DNA from: Pseudomonadota bacterium
GTDB taxonomy: Bacteria; Pseudomonadota; Gammaproteobacteria; Burkholderiales; Rhodocyclaceae
Direction: 5' to 3'
DNA: 64,000 nucleotides
NCBI GenBank assembly: GCA_018261905.1
Contig: JAGTRU010000003.1
Coordinates: 80,421 to 144,420 of the forward strand
Both the position numbers and the translations under genes were made by a program. Shown here piece after piece: positions 1-8,987 of this stretch. A model generated the notes under the pieces. The model was not told the DNA's origin and did no database searches. It saw only the letters and a program-made list of their open reading frames with translations. Every line of letters starts with the position of its first letter. The first letter of the stretch is position 1.

Positions 1-471
1 ATGCATGAACTGCAGGATCTCGGCGCTGAACTGGTCGAGCTCTCGGTCGGTCAGCTAAAAAAGATCAAGCTGCCGGAAAACATCTACGACGCCGTCCGCG
101 CCTGCCAGAAGATCACCGCGCATGGCGCCCGCCGGCGGCAGCTGCAGTACCTCGGCAAACTCATGCGGAGCACCGAGGACGAGCCGATCCGCGCCGGCCT
201 GGCCTTGATACGTGGCGAATCGTCGGCAGAAACCGCCCGCCTGCACCGCCTGGAACGCACCCGCCAGCGCCTGCTCGACGACGAGAACACGCTGACCGAC
301 ATCGCCGCCTCCTGGCCCGGTGCAGATCTTCAGCACCTGCGCCAGTTGCGGCGCAATGCCCTGAAGGAACAGGAAGGCAACAAGCCACCGAAAAACTTCC
401 GGGCCATCTTCCAGGTCCTGCAGGAGCTGGATGGCCAGCCCGCCACGCCACCGGAGGAAAGCGATGAATGA
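1..471 (+). CDS. darP: Ribosome-associated protein DarP/YjgA (5' end cut by window)
   Basis: The protein matches E. coli YjgA/DarP, a small helical factor associated with 50S ribosomal subunit maturation. Visible family blocks are LGAELVEL, the RRRQLQYLGKLMR segment, a WPGAD block and a C-terminal EGNKPPKNFRAIFQ segment. The ATG at base 1 aligns about 35 residues inside the E. coli protein, so the true start almost certainly lies before the window; 156 residues are present against about 183 in E. coli. The last eight bases overlap the start of mogA, so the two genes are probably translationally coupled. Assignment is firm; only the start is missing. Confidence 0.9.
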   Translation: MHELQDLGAELVELSVGQLKKIKLPENIYDAVRACQKITAHGARRRQLQYLGKLMRSTEDEPIRAGLALIRGESSAETARLHRLERTRQRLLDDENTLTDIAASWPGADLQHLRQLRRNALKEQEGNKPPKNFRAIFQVLQELDGQPATPPEESDE

Positions 472-1048
472 CGAACTCATGATCGGCCTGGTCTCGATCA
501 GCGATCGCGCCTCGAGCGGCGTCTATGAAGACAAAGGTATTCCGGCCCTGCAGGAATGGCTGGGCAGCGCCCTGACCACCCCGTGGCGGTCCGTTACCCG
601 GCTGATTGCCGACGACCAGCCGGGCATCGAAAAGACGCTCATCGAACTGGCCGACGAGCTCGGCTGCCACCTGATCCTGACCACCGGCGGCACCGGCCCG
701 GCCCGCCGCGATGTCACGCCGGAAGCGACGCTGGCCGTGGCCGACAAGGAAATGCCCGGCTTCGGCGAGGAAATGCGCCGCATCAGCCTGAACTTCGTTC
801 CGACCGCCATCCTTTCCCGGCAGGTCGCCGTGATCCGCAAGCAGGCCTTGATCATCAACCTGCCCGGCCAGCCCAAATCGATCAAGGAAACGCTGGAAGG
901 CGTGCGCCACGCCGACGGTTCGGTCAGCCACACCGGCATTTTCGCCGCCGTGCCCTACTGCCTCGACTTGATCGGCGGCCCCTACGCCGAGACCAATGCC
1001 TCCGTGATCAAGGCGTTCCGGCCAAAATCGGCCATTCGCCAGGGCTAA
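464..1048 (+). CDS. mogA: Molybdopterin adenylyltransferase MogA
   Basis: MogA adenylylates molybdopterin with ATP in the cytoplasm, the step before molybdate insertion by MoeA. The 194-residue protein is nearly collinear with E. coli MogA: VSISDRASSGVY near the N-terminus, the nucleotide-binding TTGGTG at about residues 73-78 followed by PARRDVTPE, then MPGFGE and NLPGQPKS. An in-frame ATG exists 33 bases upstream, but the ATG at 464 has a GGAGG six bases before it and matches the E. coli N-terminus, so it was chosen. It overlaps darP by eight bases. The gene shows that this organism makes molybdenum cofactor, which is relevant to the SUOX-like proteins near 18-23 kb. Confidence 0.97.
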   Translation: MNDELMIGLVSISDRASSGVYEDKGIPALQEWLGSALTTPWRSVTRLIADDQPGIEKTLIELADELGCHLILTTGGTGPARRDVTPEATLAVADKEMPGFGEEMRRISLNFVPTAILSRQVAVIRKQALIINLPGQPKSIKETLEGVRHADGSVSHTGIFAAVPYCLDLIGGPYAETNASVIKAFRPKSAIRQG

Positions 1049-1051
1049 GTC

Positions 1052-2599
1052 TCAGGCGGCAAGGACTTCCCGGCGGAAACGCGCCAATTCGTAATCGAGG
1101 TTCTGCTCAAGCAAGGCGAGCGGCGTCAGCAGGAAATGCCGGCCGTCGCGACTGTATTCCATGCTTTCGCGCAGATCGAAGGAAGCCGGGGGCAAGACCA
1201 GCCGGACCTCGTCCGGTGCCCCGCCATCCTCCATCAGCAAGCCCGGAGTAGAGGCCGCCGCGGCATAGCTGGAGACCGTCCGCACTTTCAACTCGAGCGA
1301 GACGACCTGCCGCGACAGGGATTCGATACCGACCCGGGCCTCACTCTCAGTTTCCCGGTGGTAGCGGCGGACGATACCGAGCAACCAGTTGTCGCCGCCT
1401 TCCGGCTGCAGGGCGAGGAGCGTACCGACCCGCAACCACTCGCTGGAAATATTGTCGAGGGCGGCACCAAAACCGCCGCGACTGACATTCTCGACCACCC
1501 AGCTTTCCATCTGCAGACCGGCCGGACGACCGCCGAAGTCGCCGGAGAAGACCACGAAGGCATTGACCAGTCCGTTCAGCACCGCCATCCGGTGCTTGAC
1601 GTGATGCCGGCCATGTCGGCGTTGCGGCGGGATCGGCGCCAGATAGGCGGCGAGATGACGCAAGACCGGCAGCACGAAACGCACCTGGTACTGACCACCC
1701 AGATTGATCTCGGCCGGAATATCGCCGCCCCGCTCGAGGTCGTGGAGAATGGCCAGCATCGCCGCATTGGCCGCCCCCGGCTTGAAAAAGCGTTGCGACG
1801 GCGCCGCTTCGGCCGGCATCCGGGCCAGGCGCAAAGGCGGTTGCGGCAGATTGAGATCGACCCAGTAAACGCTGTCCTCCTGCGCCGTATTGCCGAACAC
1901 GAAAGACGGCAGGAAATGCGCGATCAAACGTTCGGCCAGTTCGATTTCGGCGGGCAGCAAACTATCCATTGAAGCCGCCTGAAAAACCATCGCCCTGATG
2001 TATTCCTGCTGCGGGCTGGACAAACCGGCCGCCCCCCCGAGGCTTAAGCGTTTGCCGGCCACTCCGGCCGCCTCGGCCATGGCCAGGGCGCGCCCCAGGC
2101 GCTGCCAGATAGCCCCGGGGGTCGGGCCGTAATGGAATTGTTCCCATTTGAGCACGGCGCGCAGGGCGACGATCAGGCGCGCCGTCAGCGCCGGCAATTG
2201 GGGACGCAGCATTTCGGCGCCACCATCCTTGCCGGCCAGGGCCAGCAGGCAGCGCTCGTAAGCCGCCGCCAGCAAGGTCCAGAAACCGTAATTGATCGAC
2301 CACAGCCGTTTTTCGTCGGAGCGACTGAGGCGGGCCGTATGCAGATATTCGCGGGCTAGGCGCTTGAGATGATGCTGGGCGGCCTCATCGAATTGGCTGG
2401 CCGCCTCATAGACCCGATCAAGCGGGCACTCATCGGTCGCCAACAGCGACTCCAGCCAGCCGGCGATTTCATCGAGCGCCCGGAAGGCGTTGTCGCCCGG
2501 CAATTCGGCAAGAATCCGCCGCAAGCCGCGCGGATCGGCCAAGGGGTGATCGGTCTTCTGATTGAGCAGACGACCCAGGCCTGGCACCTTGCTAAGCAT
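1052..2599 (-). CDS. Unknown protein with PilZ-like C-terminal segment
   Basis: I do not recognise this 515-residue protein as a named family. It is soluble, rich in Leu and Ala helices over residues 1-340, and has no signal peptide or membrane segment. Around residues 360-435 the pattern VENVSRGGFGAAL followed by alternating hydrophobic strands and a GIESLSRQ segment resembles a PilZ c-di-GMP-binding barrel, although the usual upstream RxxxR is not evident. It converges with mogA three bases away. The open frame extends upstream to a TTG; the ATG at 2599 was preferred because a purine-rich GGGGGAG lies just before it, though the spacing is short. A c-di-GMP role is inference. Confidence 0.6.
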   Translation of the reverse strand: MLSKVPGLGRLLNQKTDHPLADPRGLRRILAELPGDNAFRALDEIAGWLESLLATDECPLDRVYEAASQFDEAAQHHLKRLAREYLHTARLSRSDEKRLWSINYGFWTLLAAAYERCLLALAGKDGGAEMLRPQLPALTARLIVALRAVLKWEQFHYGPTPGAIWQRLGRALAMAEAAGVAGKRLSLGGAAGLSSPQQEYIRAMVFQAASMDSLLPAEIELAERLIAHFLPSFVFGNTAQEDSVYWVDLNLPQPPLRLARMPAEAAPSQRFFKPGAANAAMLAILHDLERGGDIPAEINLGGQYQVRFVLPVLRHLAAYLAPIPPQRRHGRHHVKHRMAVLNGLVNAFVVFSGDFGGRPAGLQMESWVVENVSRGGFGAALDNISSEWLRVGTLLALQPEGGDNWLLGIVRRYHRETESEARVGIESLSRQVVSLELKVRTVSSYAAAASTPGLLMEDGGAPDEVRLVLPPASFDLRESMEYSRDGRHFLLTPLALLEQNLDYELARFRREVLAA

Positions 2600-2770
2600 A
2601 TCTCCCCCATTCCCAGCAAAACAAAGCAAAATTTTAGCCGCAGACGTCGGGTCCGGGGACAATTACTTTTGCCCCCGCCCAGGCGGACTACTCGCCCGGC
2701 GCAAAATACCGAAGGGCGCGGCAAGCATGTAAAATCCCCCAATCATTTTTGCCCCGACCACTGAGTCCCC

Positions 2771-3565
2771 ATGCAGCAATATCTCGACTTGATGCACCAT
2801 GTCCTGGAAAACGGATACGACAAGGCCGACCGCACCGGCACCGGCACCCGTTCCGTCTTCGGCTGGCAGATGCGTTTCGATCTGGCACGGGGCTTCCCGA
2901 TGCTGACCACCAAAAAACTGCATCTGAAATCCATCGTCCATGAATTGCTGTGGTTTCTCCAGGGCGACACCAATATCGCTTACCTGAAGGCCAACGGTGT
3001 CCGCATCTGGGACGAATGGGCCGACCAAAATGGCGACCTCGGCCCGGTCTACGGCAAGCAGTGGCGGCGCTGGGAAACCCCCGACGGTCGCCTAATCGAC
3101 CAGATCGCCCATTTGGTGCACAGTCTGAAAAACAACCCGGATTCGCGCCGCCACATCGTTTCCGCCTGGAATCCGGGCGACGTCGACAGCATGGCCCTGC
3201 CGCCCTGCCATTGCCTGTTCCAGTTCTACGTCGCCGGCGGCAAGCTGTCCTGCCAGCTATACCAGCGCAGCGCCGACATCTTTCTCGGCGTGCCCTTCAA
3301 TATTGCCTCCTATGCACTATTGACGCTGATGCTGGCCCAGGTCTGCGGCTATCAGCCGGGCGAGTTCATTCATACCTTCGGCGACGCCCATATTTATTCC
3401 AACCATTTCGCCCAGGCCGAATTGCAACTGGCCCGCGAACCGCGCGCCCTGCCCGAGCTGTGGCTCAACCCCCAGGTCAACGACTTGTTCGCCTTCCGCT
3501 TCGAGGATTTCCGCCTCGACGGCTACGATCCCCACCCCCATATCGCGGCAGCAGTGGCGGTGTGA
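2771..3565 (+). CDS. thyA: Thymidylate synthase ThyA
   Basis: ThyA methylates dUMP to dTMP using methylene-tetrahydrofolate. The protein has 264 residues, the same length as the E. coli enzyme. It shows [12 protein letters not shown] at the phosphate-binding N-terminus, the catalytic cysteine in LPPCHCLFQ near residue 146, the [10 protein letters not shown] arginine segment, [17 protein letters not shown] and the C-terminal HPHI region. It is the first gene of thyA-pgi-folA, with a two-base gap to pgi. FolA regenerates the tetrahydrofolate that ThyA oxidises, so the grouping makes metabolic sense. A TAAAAT hexamer at 2730-2735 is a possible -10 element, but no convincing -35 was seen. Confidence 0.98.
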   Translation: MQQYLDLMHHVLENGYDKADRTGTGTRSVFGWQMRFDLARGFPMLTTKKLHLKSIVHELLWFLQGDTNIAYLKANGVRIWDEWADQNGDLGPVYGKQWRRWETPDGRLIDQIAHLVHSLKNNPDSRRHIVSAWNPGDVDSMALPPCHCLFQFYVAGGKLSCQLYQRSADIFLGVPFNIASYALLTLMLAQVCGYQPGEFIHTFGDAHIYSNHFAQAELQLAREPRALPELWLNPQVNDLFAFRFEDFRLDGYDPHPHIAAAVAV

Positions 3566-3567
3566 GC

Positions 3568-5163
3568 ATGAACCGCTGGCTCACCGAATCTCCTGCCTGG
3601 CGGGCCCTTGAGACCCACGCCGAAGAACTGCGCGAGCAGCATCTCCGCGAACTATTCGCCAGCGAACCGGCCCGTTTTGACGACCTTTCCTGCCGCCATG
3701 GCGAACTGCTGATCGATTACTCGAAACAGCGGGTCACCCGGCAAACCATGCAATTGTTGCAGCAACTGGCCGAACAGGCCGACATTGCCGGGTGGATGAC
3801 CCGCATGCGGGCCGGCGAGGCGATCAATCACACCGAAAACCGCGCCGTTCGGCACTGCGCGCTGCGCGCCGGCGAGGCCGCACCGCCCGAAGTAAAAAGT
3901 GTGCTGGCCCGCATGGCCGCCTTCTGCGAAGGCGTCCATAACGGTCAGTGGCGCGGCTACAGTGGCGAACGGATCAGCGACGTGGTCAATCTCGGCATCG
4001 GCGGCTCCGATCTCGGCCCCCATATGGCGGTGCAGGCGCTGGCCGCCTGCCAGCAACCGGACATTCGCGTCCATTTCGTCTCCAACCTCGATGGCGCCGA
4101 CCTGGCCAGCACCCTGGCCAGACTCAGCGCGCGGCGCACGCTGTTCATCGTCGCCAGCAAGACCTTCACGACGCTGGAAACCATCACCAACGCCCGCACC
4201 GCCCGCGCCTGGCTACTCGCCGCCTGCGGCGACGAATCGGCGGTGGCCCGGCACTTCGTCGCCGCCTCGACCAATCTACAGGCCACCGGCGAGTTCGGCA
4301 TCGCTCCGGAAAACGTCTTCGAATTCCGCGACTGGGTCGGCGGCCGGTTTTCGCTGTGGTCGGCGATCGGCCTGCCCATCGCACTGGCCGTCGGCTTTCG
4401 CAATTTCGAACAATTGCTGGCCGGGGCTCGCGACATGGACGAGCATTTCTTTACCGCCCCCGCCCACAGCAACCTGCCGATCACCCTGGCCCTCCTCGCC
4501 CTGTGGAACACCAATTTCCTCAAGGCGCATAGTCACGGCGTTTTCCCCTACAGCCAGTCGCTCGCCCTGCTGCCGGCCCACCTGCAGCAACTGGAAATGG
4601 AAAGCAACGGCAAACATGTCGATCGCCAGGGCCTGCCCATCGACATCGCCACCGCCCCCATCCTCTGGGGCACCGCCGGCACCAACGGCCAGCACTCCTT
4701 CTTCCAGTTGCTGCACCAGGGCAGTGAATTGGTGGCCTGCGACTTCATCGCCCTCGGCAAAGCCGACTTCCCGCTCCCCGGCCACCATAGCGGCCTGCTC
4801 GCCAATTGCCTGGCGCAATCCTCGGCCCTCGCCTTCGGGCAGACCGAAGCGGAGGCGCGCCAGGCCGGCATTGCCGAAACGCTGCTGCCTTACCGTACCT
4901 TCCCCGGCAACCAGCCGTCCTCCACCATCGTCCTGCCCGAACTGACGCCCTTCACCCTCGGCCAGTTAATTGCCCTTTACGAACACAAGGTGTTCTGCCT
5001 CGGCGTGCTGTGGAACCTCAATTCTTTCGACCAATGGGGCGTCGAACTCGGCAAACAACTGGCCAGTCGCCTTGCTCCCTGTCTCCGGGGCGAAGCGCCG
5101 AGCGATGCACTGGACAGCTCGACGCGCGGCCTGATCGAACATCTGCGGCAATTCCGGAACTGA
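3568..5163 (+). CDS. pgi: Glucose-6-phosphate isomerase
   Basis: Pgi interconverts glucose-6-phosphate and fructose-6-phosphate in the cytoplasm. The 531-residue protein carries the sugar-phosphate-binding GIGGSDLGP, the SKTFTTLET phosphate loop, the catalytic ESNGKHVDRQG block with Glu, and GTNGQHSFFQLLHQG with the catalytic His. The C-terminal signature KVFCLGVLWNLNSFDQWGVELGK region is also present. The frame is open far upstream across thyA. The ATG at 3568 was chosen because the recognisable family N-terminus (MNRWLTESPAW) starts there, two bases after the thyA stop, and upstream codons are only thyA read out of frame. It ends five bases before folA. Confidence 0.97.
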   Translation: MNRWLTESPAWRALETHAEELREQHLRELFASEPARFDDLSCRHGELLIDYSKQRVTRQTMQLLQQLAEQADIAGWMTRMRAGEAINHTENRAVRHCALRAGEAAPPEVKSVLARMAAFCEGVHNGQWRGYSGERISDVVNLGIGGSDLGPHMAVQALAACQQPDIRVHFVSNLDGADLASTLARLSARRTLFIVASKTFTTLETITNARTARAWLLAACGDESAVARHFVAASTNLQATGEFGIAPENVFEFRDWVGGRFSLWSAIGLPIALAVGFRNFEQLLAGARDMDEHFFTAPAHSNLPITLALLALWNTNFLKAHSHGVFPYSQSLALLPAHLQQLEMESNGKHVDRQGLPIDIATAPILWGTAGTNGQHSFFQLLHQGSELVACDFIALGKADFPLPGHHSGLLANCLAQSSALAFGQTEAEARQAGIAETLLPYRTFPGNQPSSTIVLPELTPFTLGQLIALYEHKVFCLGVLWNLNSFDQWGVELGKQLASRLAPCLRGEAPSDALDSSTRGLIEHLRQFRN

Positions 5164-5168
5164 ACAGC

Positions 5169-5660
5169 ATGTCTGAAATCGTCATCATCGTCGCCGTCGC
5201 CCAGAACCGGGTGATCGGCCGCGACAACCAGTTGATCTGGAACATCCCCGAAGACATGGCCCATTTCAAGGCCCTGACCGCCGGCCACACGGTACTTATG
5301 GGCCGCAAGACCTGGGAATCGTTGCCGCCACGCTTCCGCCCGCTGCCCGGCCGGCGCAATATCGTCATCAGCCGCCAGGCCGACTACGCCGCCCCCGGCG
5401 CCGAACTGGCCAATTCGCTGGCAGACGGCCTGGCGCTGGCCGCCGCCGACCCAACCGTCTTCATCATCGGCGGCGCCGACATCTACCGGCAGGCCCTGCC
5501 GCTGGCCGACCGCCTGGAAATCACCGAAGTCGAACTGAGCCCCGAGGGCGATAGCTGGTTCCCGGAAATTCCGCCTGCCGAGTGGCAGGAAATGGCAAAA
5601 AAAACCCCGCCCACGCCGAGCGGGACGGGATTTTCCTTTATTACCTACCACCGCCGGTAG
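5169..5660 (+). CDS. folA: Dihydrofolate reductase
   Basis: FolA reduces dihydrofolate to tetrahydrofolate with NADPH. The 163-residue protein has the N-terminal strand VAVAQNRVIG, the substrate loop WNIPEDMAHFK (the Asp corresponds to E. coli D27), GRKTWESLP, LPGRRNIV and the NADPH-binding IIGGADIYRQ. The ATG at 5169 lies five bases after the pgi stop; the open frame extends upstream only as a shadow of pgi. The C-terminal tail (AKKTPPTPSGTGFSF) is encoded by an eight-A run plus GC-rich hairpin that looks like a terminator for the convergent decarboxylase gene, so this part of the protein is probably constrained by the RNA signal. Confidence 0.96.
   Translation: MSEIVIIVAVAQNRVIGRDNQLIWNIPEDMAHFKALTAGHTVLMGRKTWESLPPRFRPLPGRRNIVISRQADYAAPGAELANSLADGLALAAADPTVFIIGGADIYRQALPLADRLEITEVELSPEGDSWFPEIPPAEWQEMAKKTPPTPSGTGFSFITYHRR
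5597..5638. terminator. Bidirectional terminator inside the 3' end of folA
   Basis: An eight-A run (5597-5604) precedes ccccgccc (5605-5612), a short loop and a gcggg-containing arm, followed by tttt at 5631-5634. Read on the minus strand it is a GC hairpin followed by eight T, an intrinsic terminator placed about 30-70 bases after the stop of the decarboxylase gene. Read on the plus strand it has a weaker T tract. It lies wholly inside the folA coding sequence. Confidence 0.7.
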
Positions 5661-5666
5661 CCGCTT

Positions 5667-7892
5667 CTAAAGCACGCAATCGACGTAGTAGCGCCCATCC
5701 TTGCCCTTGACCAAGCCATGCACGTCGGTCTCAAAACCGGGGAAGGCGGCGTTGAATTCGCGGGCAAATTTCAGGTAGTTGCAAATCGTCGCGTTGAAGC
5801 GTTCGCCCGGGATCAGCAGCGGAATGCCCGGCGGGTAGGGGGTCAGCAGCACCGCCGTGACGCGGCCTTCGAGTTCGTCGACGGGCACGCGCTCGATGTC
5901 GCGGTGGGCCATCTTGGCGAAGGCGTCGGCCGGGCGCATGGCCGGGACCATGTCCGAGAGGTACATCTCGGTGGTCAGGCGGGCCACGTCATTTTCCTTG
6001 TACACCGCGTGGATCTGCTTGCACAGGTCCTTGAGGCCGATGCGCTCGTAGCGCGGGTTCTTCTGCACGAACTCGGGCAACACCTTCCACAACGGCTGGT
6101 TCTTGTCGTAATCGTCCTTGAACTGCTGCAGCGCGGTGACCAGCGTGTTCCAGCGGCCCTTGGTGATGCCGATGGTGAACATGATGAAGAAGCTGTACAG
6201 GCCACACTTCTCGACGATAACGCCGTGCTCGGCGAGGTACTTGGTGACGATGGCGGCGGGGATGCCGCGCTCGGCGAATTCGCCGTCCACGTTGAGGCCC
6301 GGGGTGATGATGGTGGCCTTGATCGGGTCGAGCATGTTGAAGCCGTCGGCCAGGTTGCTGAAGCCGTGCCAGCGTTCGCCGGGCTTCAACATCCAGGCGT
6401 CGCGTTCCTCGATGCCTTCTTCGGAGAGGTCGTCCGGCCCCCAGACCTTGAACCACCAGTCGGCGCCCCATTCTTCATCGACCTTACGCATGGCGCGACG
6501 AAAATCGAGGGCTTCGGCGATCGATTCCTCGACCAGCGCCGTGCCGGCCGGCTCTTCCATCATCGCTGCGGCAACATCGCAGGAGGCGATGATCGAGTAT
6601 TGCGGCGAAGTCGAGGTGTGCATCAGGTAAGCCTCGTTGAAGATGTCGCGGTCGAGTTTCTGGTTCTCGGCGTCCTGGACCAGGATTTGCGAGGCCTGGG
6701 AAAGGCCGGCGAGCAGCTTGTGCGTCGATTGCGTCGAGAAGATCATCGACTCCTTGCAGCGCGGGCGGTCGGCGCCGATGGCGTGGTAATCGCCGTAGAA
6801 ATCGTGGAAGGCGGCGTGCGGCAGCCAGGCTTCGTCGAAGTGCAGGGTGTCGATCTTGCCGTCCAGTTCCTGCTTGATGTCCTCAACGTTGTAGAGGATG
6901 CCGTCGTAGGTCGACTGGGTGATGGTCAGGACGCGCGGCTTGGCCGTCTTGTCAGTGATGAACGGATTGGCGGCAATCTTTTTCTGGATGTTTTCCCAGA
7001 GGAATTCGCTCTTCGGGATCGGCCCGATGATGCCGAAATTGTTGCGCGTCGGCATCAGGAAGACGGGGATCGCCCCGGTCATCATGATCGCGTGCAGGAT
7101 GGACTTGTGGCAGTTGCGGTCGACGACGACGATGTCGCCCGGCGCCACGGTCGAGTGCCAGACGATCTTGTTCGACGTCGAAGTGCCGTTGGTAACGAAA
7201 TACAGGTGATCGGAATTGAAGATGCGCGCCGCATTGCGCTCGGAAGCGGCGACCGGGCCGGTGTGGTCGAGCAACTGACCGAGTTCTTCAACCGCATTGC
7301 ACACGTCGGCACGCAGCATGTTCTCCCCAAAGAACTGGTGGAACATCTGGCCGACCGGGCTCTTCAGGAAGGCGACGCCGCCCGAGTGGCCGGGGCAATG
7401 CCAGGAATAGGAACCGTCCGCGGCGTAATGGACCAGGGCGCGGAAAAATGGCGGCGGCAGCGAATTGAGGTAGGCATTGGCTTCGCGCTTGACATTGCGG
7501 GCAATGAATTCCGGCGTGTCCTCGAACATGTGGATGAAGCCGTGCAGCTCGCGCAGCACGTCGTTCGGGATATGCCGGCTGGTGCGCGTTTCGCCGTGCA
7601 GGAAGATCGGGATCTCGGCATTGCGGTTGCGGATTTCCTTGACGAAGGCACGCAGCTCGGCCAGCGTTTCTTCCGGCTCCATGGCCAGTTCCTCGTCGTC
7701 GATCGACAGGATGAAGGCCGAGGCGCGGCTCTGCTGCTGGGCAAACGAGGTCAGATCGCCGTAGCTGGTGACGCCGAGCACTTCCAGGCCTTCCTTCTCG
7801 ATGGCTTCGGCGAGCGCCCGGATGCCGAGACCGGAGGTGTTCTCCGAGCGGAAGTCTTCGTCGATGATGATGACGGGAAAGTGGAAGCGCAT
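5667..7892 (-). CDS. Orn/Lys/Arg decarboxylase (PLP fold-type I)
   Basis: A 741-residue member of the large bacterial ornithine/lysine/arginine decarboxylase family, which releases CO2 from a basic amino acid to give a polyamine and consumes a proton. There is an N-terminal wing domain (about residues 1-130). The PLP core has TNGTSTSNK (235-242), DRNCHKS, HFDEAW (351-356) and the Schiff-base lysine in STHK (K392), followed by the C-terminal LTPYPPGIPLL block. Details such as GIIGPI and LHFDEAW resemble arginine decarboxylase AdiA more than CadA/LdcC, but specificity cannot be fixed by eye. AAGGAAA precedes the ATG. Its terminator lies inside folA. Confidence 0.9.
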   Translation of the reverse strand: MRFHFPVIIIDEDFRSENTSGLGIRALAEAIEKEGLEVLGVTSYGDLTSFAQQQSRASAFILSIDDEELAMEPEETLAELRAFVKEIRNRNAEIPIFLHGETRTSRHIPNDVLRELHGFIHMFEDTPEFIARNVKREANAYLNSLPPPFFRALVHYAADGSYSWHCPGHSGGVAFLKSPVGQMFHQFFGENMLRADVCNAVEELGQLLDHTGPVAASERNAARIFNSDHLYFVTNGTSTSNKIVWHSTVAPGDIVVVDRNCHKSILHAIMMTGAIPVFLMPTRNNFGIIGPIPKSEFLWENIQKKIAANPFITDKTAKPRVLTITQSTYDGILYNVEDIKQELDGKIDTLHFDEAWLPHAAFHDFYGDYHAIGADRPRCKESMIFSTQSTHKLLAGLSQASQILVQDAENQKLDRDIFNEAYLMHTSTSPQYSIIASCDVAAAMMEEPAGTALVEESIAEALDFRRAMRKVDEEWGADWWFKVWGPDDLSEEGIEERDAWMLKPGERWHGFSNLADGFNMLDPIKATIITPGLNVDGEFAERGIPAAIVTKYLAEHGVIVEKCGLYSFFIMFTIGITKGRWNTLVTALQQFKDDYDKNQPLWKVLPEFVQKNPRYERIGLKDLCKQIHAVYKENDVARLTTEMYLSDMVPAMRPADAFAKMAHRDIERVPVDELEGRVTAVLLTPYPPGIPLLIPGERFNATICNYLKFAREFNAAFPGFETDVHGLVKGKDGRYYVDCVL

Positions 7893-7976
7893 TGTGTTTC
7901 CTTGAAAAGCGGCGACCCGCCGCAGCGGGTCACAGAATAAGACGGTTTTGTTACGACTTTACGAAAAGGCGCGGCG

Positions 7977-8543
7977 TCAGATTTTCGGCAGGGTAACGCC
8001 TTCCTGCCCTTGATACTTGCCGCCCCGGTCCTTGTACGACGTCTCGCAGACTTCGTCAGCCTCGAAGAACAGGACCTGGGCACAACCTTCGCCGGCGTAG
8101 ATCTTGGCCGGCAGCGGCGTGGTATTGGAGAATTCGAGGGTGACGTGCCCCTCCCACTCGGGCTCGAAGGGCGTCACATTGACGATGATGCCGCAGCGGG
8201 CGTAGGTCGATTTGCCGAGACAGATGGTCAGCACCGAGCGCGGAATGCGGAAATATTCCATGGTCCTGGCCAGCGCGAAGGAATTCGGCGGAATGATGCA
8301 GACATCGGACTCGATTTCGACAAAGGACTTGGGATCGAAATTCTTGGGATCGACGACGGTCGAGTTGATATTGGTGAACACCTTGAATTCGCGGGCGCAG
8401 CGAATATCGTAGCCGTAGCTCGAAGTGCCGTAGGAGACGATCTTCTGGCCATTGGCCTCGCGCACGAGGTCCGGCGAAAACGGCTCGATCATGCCGTGCT
8501 CAGCCGCCATGCGGCGTATCCATTTATCTGATTTGATGGTCAT
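7977..8543 (-). CDS. dcd: dCTP deaminase
   Basis: Dcd deaminates dCTP to dUTP, supplying the dUMP that ThyA methylates. The 188-residue protein has the N-terminal [13 protein letters not shown] segment, [19 protein letters not shown], the KSTYARCGI block with the conserved Ser and Arg, and the catalytic Glu in [12 protein letters not shown], followed by [10 protein letters not shown]. An upstream TTG is in frame, but ATG 8543 matches the family N-terminus and is preceded by GAGAAAA. With the lysine-type decarboxylase and folA nearby it extends the nucleotide-metabolism neighbourhood. Identification is secure. Confidence 0.97.
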   Translation of the reverse strand: MTIKSDKWIRRMAAEHGMIEPFSPDLVREANGQKIVSYGTSSYGYDIRCAREFKVFTNINSTVVDPKNFDPKSFVEIESDVCIIPPNSFALARTMEYFRIPRSVLTICLGKSTYARCGIIVNVTPFEPEWEGHVTLEFSNTTPLPAKIYAGEGCAQVLFFEADEVCETSYKDRGGKYQGQEGVTLPKI

Positions 8544-8644
8544 TTTTTCTCGTCCGCGCTGCAAAAGGCAGGATTTTATTACAGGGTGCAGCCAACCGGT
8601 GACGAATACACGCGATTGCGCACATTATTTACACAAACGCCCCC

Positions 8645-8977
8645 TCAGCCGCGCCCCCCGGCCTCCGCCCAGAGGGCGCGGGCAAATGCCTTCCAGGCCT
8701 CGCCGCCATGACTCTCGATGCCCTGCTCGGCGCTTTCTTCCATGGTCCGGAGCATGATGCCGGCCAGCCCGAAAAGCTCCAGCTTGGCCAGGGCCCGATG
8801 ATCGAGCGGCGCCTCGACAGCGATTTTCAGATCGGCTGCAACGTGGCTGAGCGCCTCGCGGGCCAGCGCCCTGACCTGGACTTCATCCTGCCAGTCGATA
8901 CCGAGGGCGATACCCTTGCGCACGATCTCAAGTTCGATTTCATCGGTATTCCTGGCGTAGTTTTCAAAACCGCTCAT
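8645..8977 (-). CDS. Small conserved-looking soluble protein, unknown function
   Basis: A 110-residue acidic, Ala/Leu-rich protein with no signal peptide, cysteine motif or membrane segment; it appears wholly helical. I do not recognise a family. The ATG at 8977 (MSGFENYARNTDEIEL) was preferred over an in-frame start 81 bases upstream because the upstream residues look like translated noncoding DNA and overlap the adjacent pseudogene. It sits ten bases after that pseudogene's stop codon on the same strand, so it may once have been co-transcribed with it. Third-position GC is high, which supports real coding. Confidence 0.6.
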   Translation of the reverse strand: MSGFENYARNTDEIELEIVRKGIALGIDWQDEVQVRALAREALSHVAADLKIAVEAPLDHRALAKLELFGLAGIMLRTMEESAEQGIESHGGEAWKAFARALWAEAGGRG

Positions 8978-8987
8978 CGCCTGTCGC

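Noticed and set aside
5718..7940. A 740-codon open frame on the plus strand opposite the amino-acid decarboxylase gene
   Set aside because: It is a mirror of a high-GC coding sequence: no recognisable family, His/Val/Arg-rich low-information protein, and the opposite strand is a clear decarboxylase.
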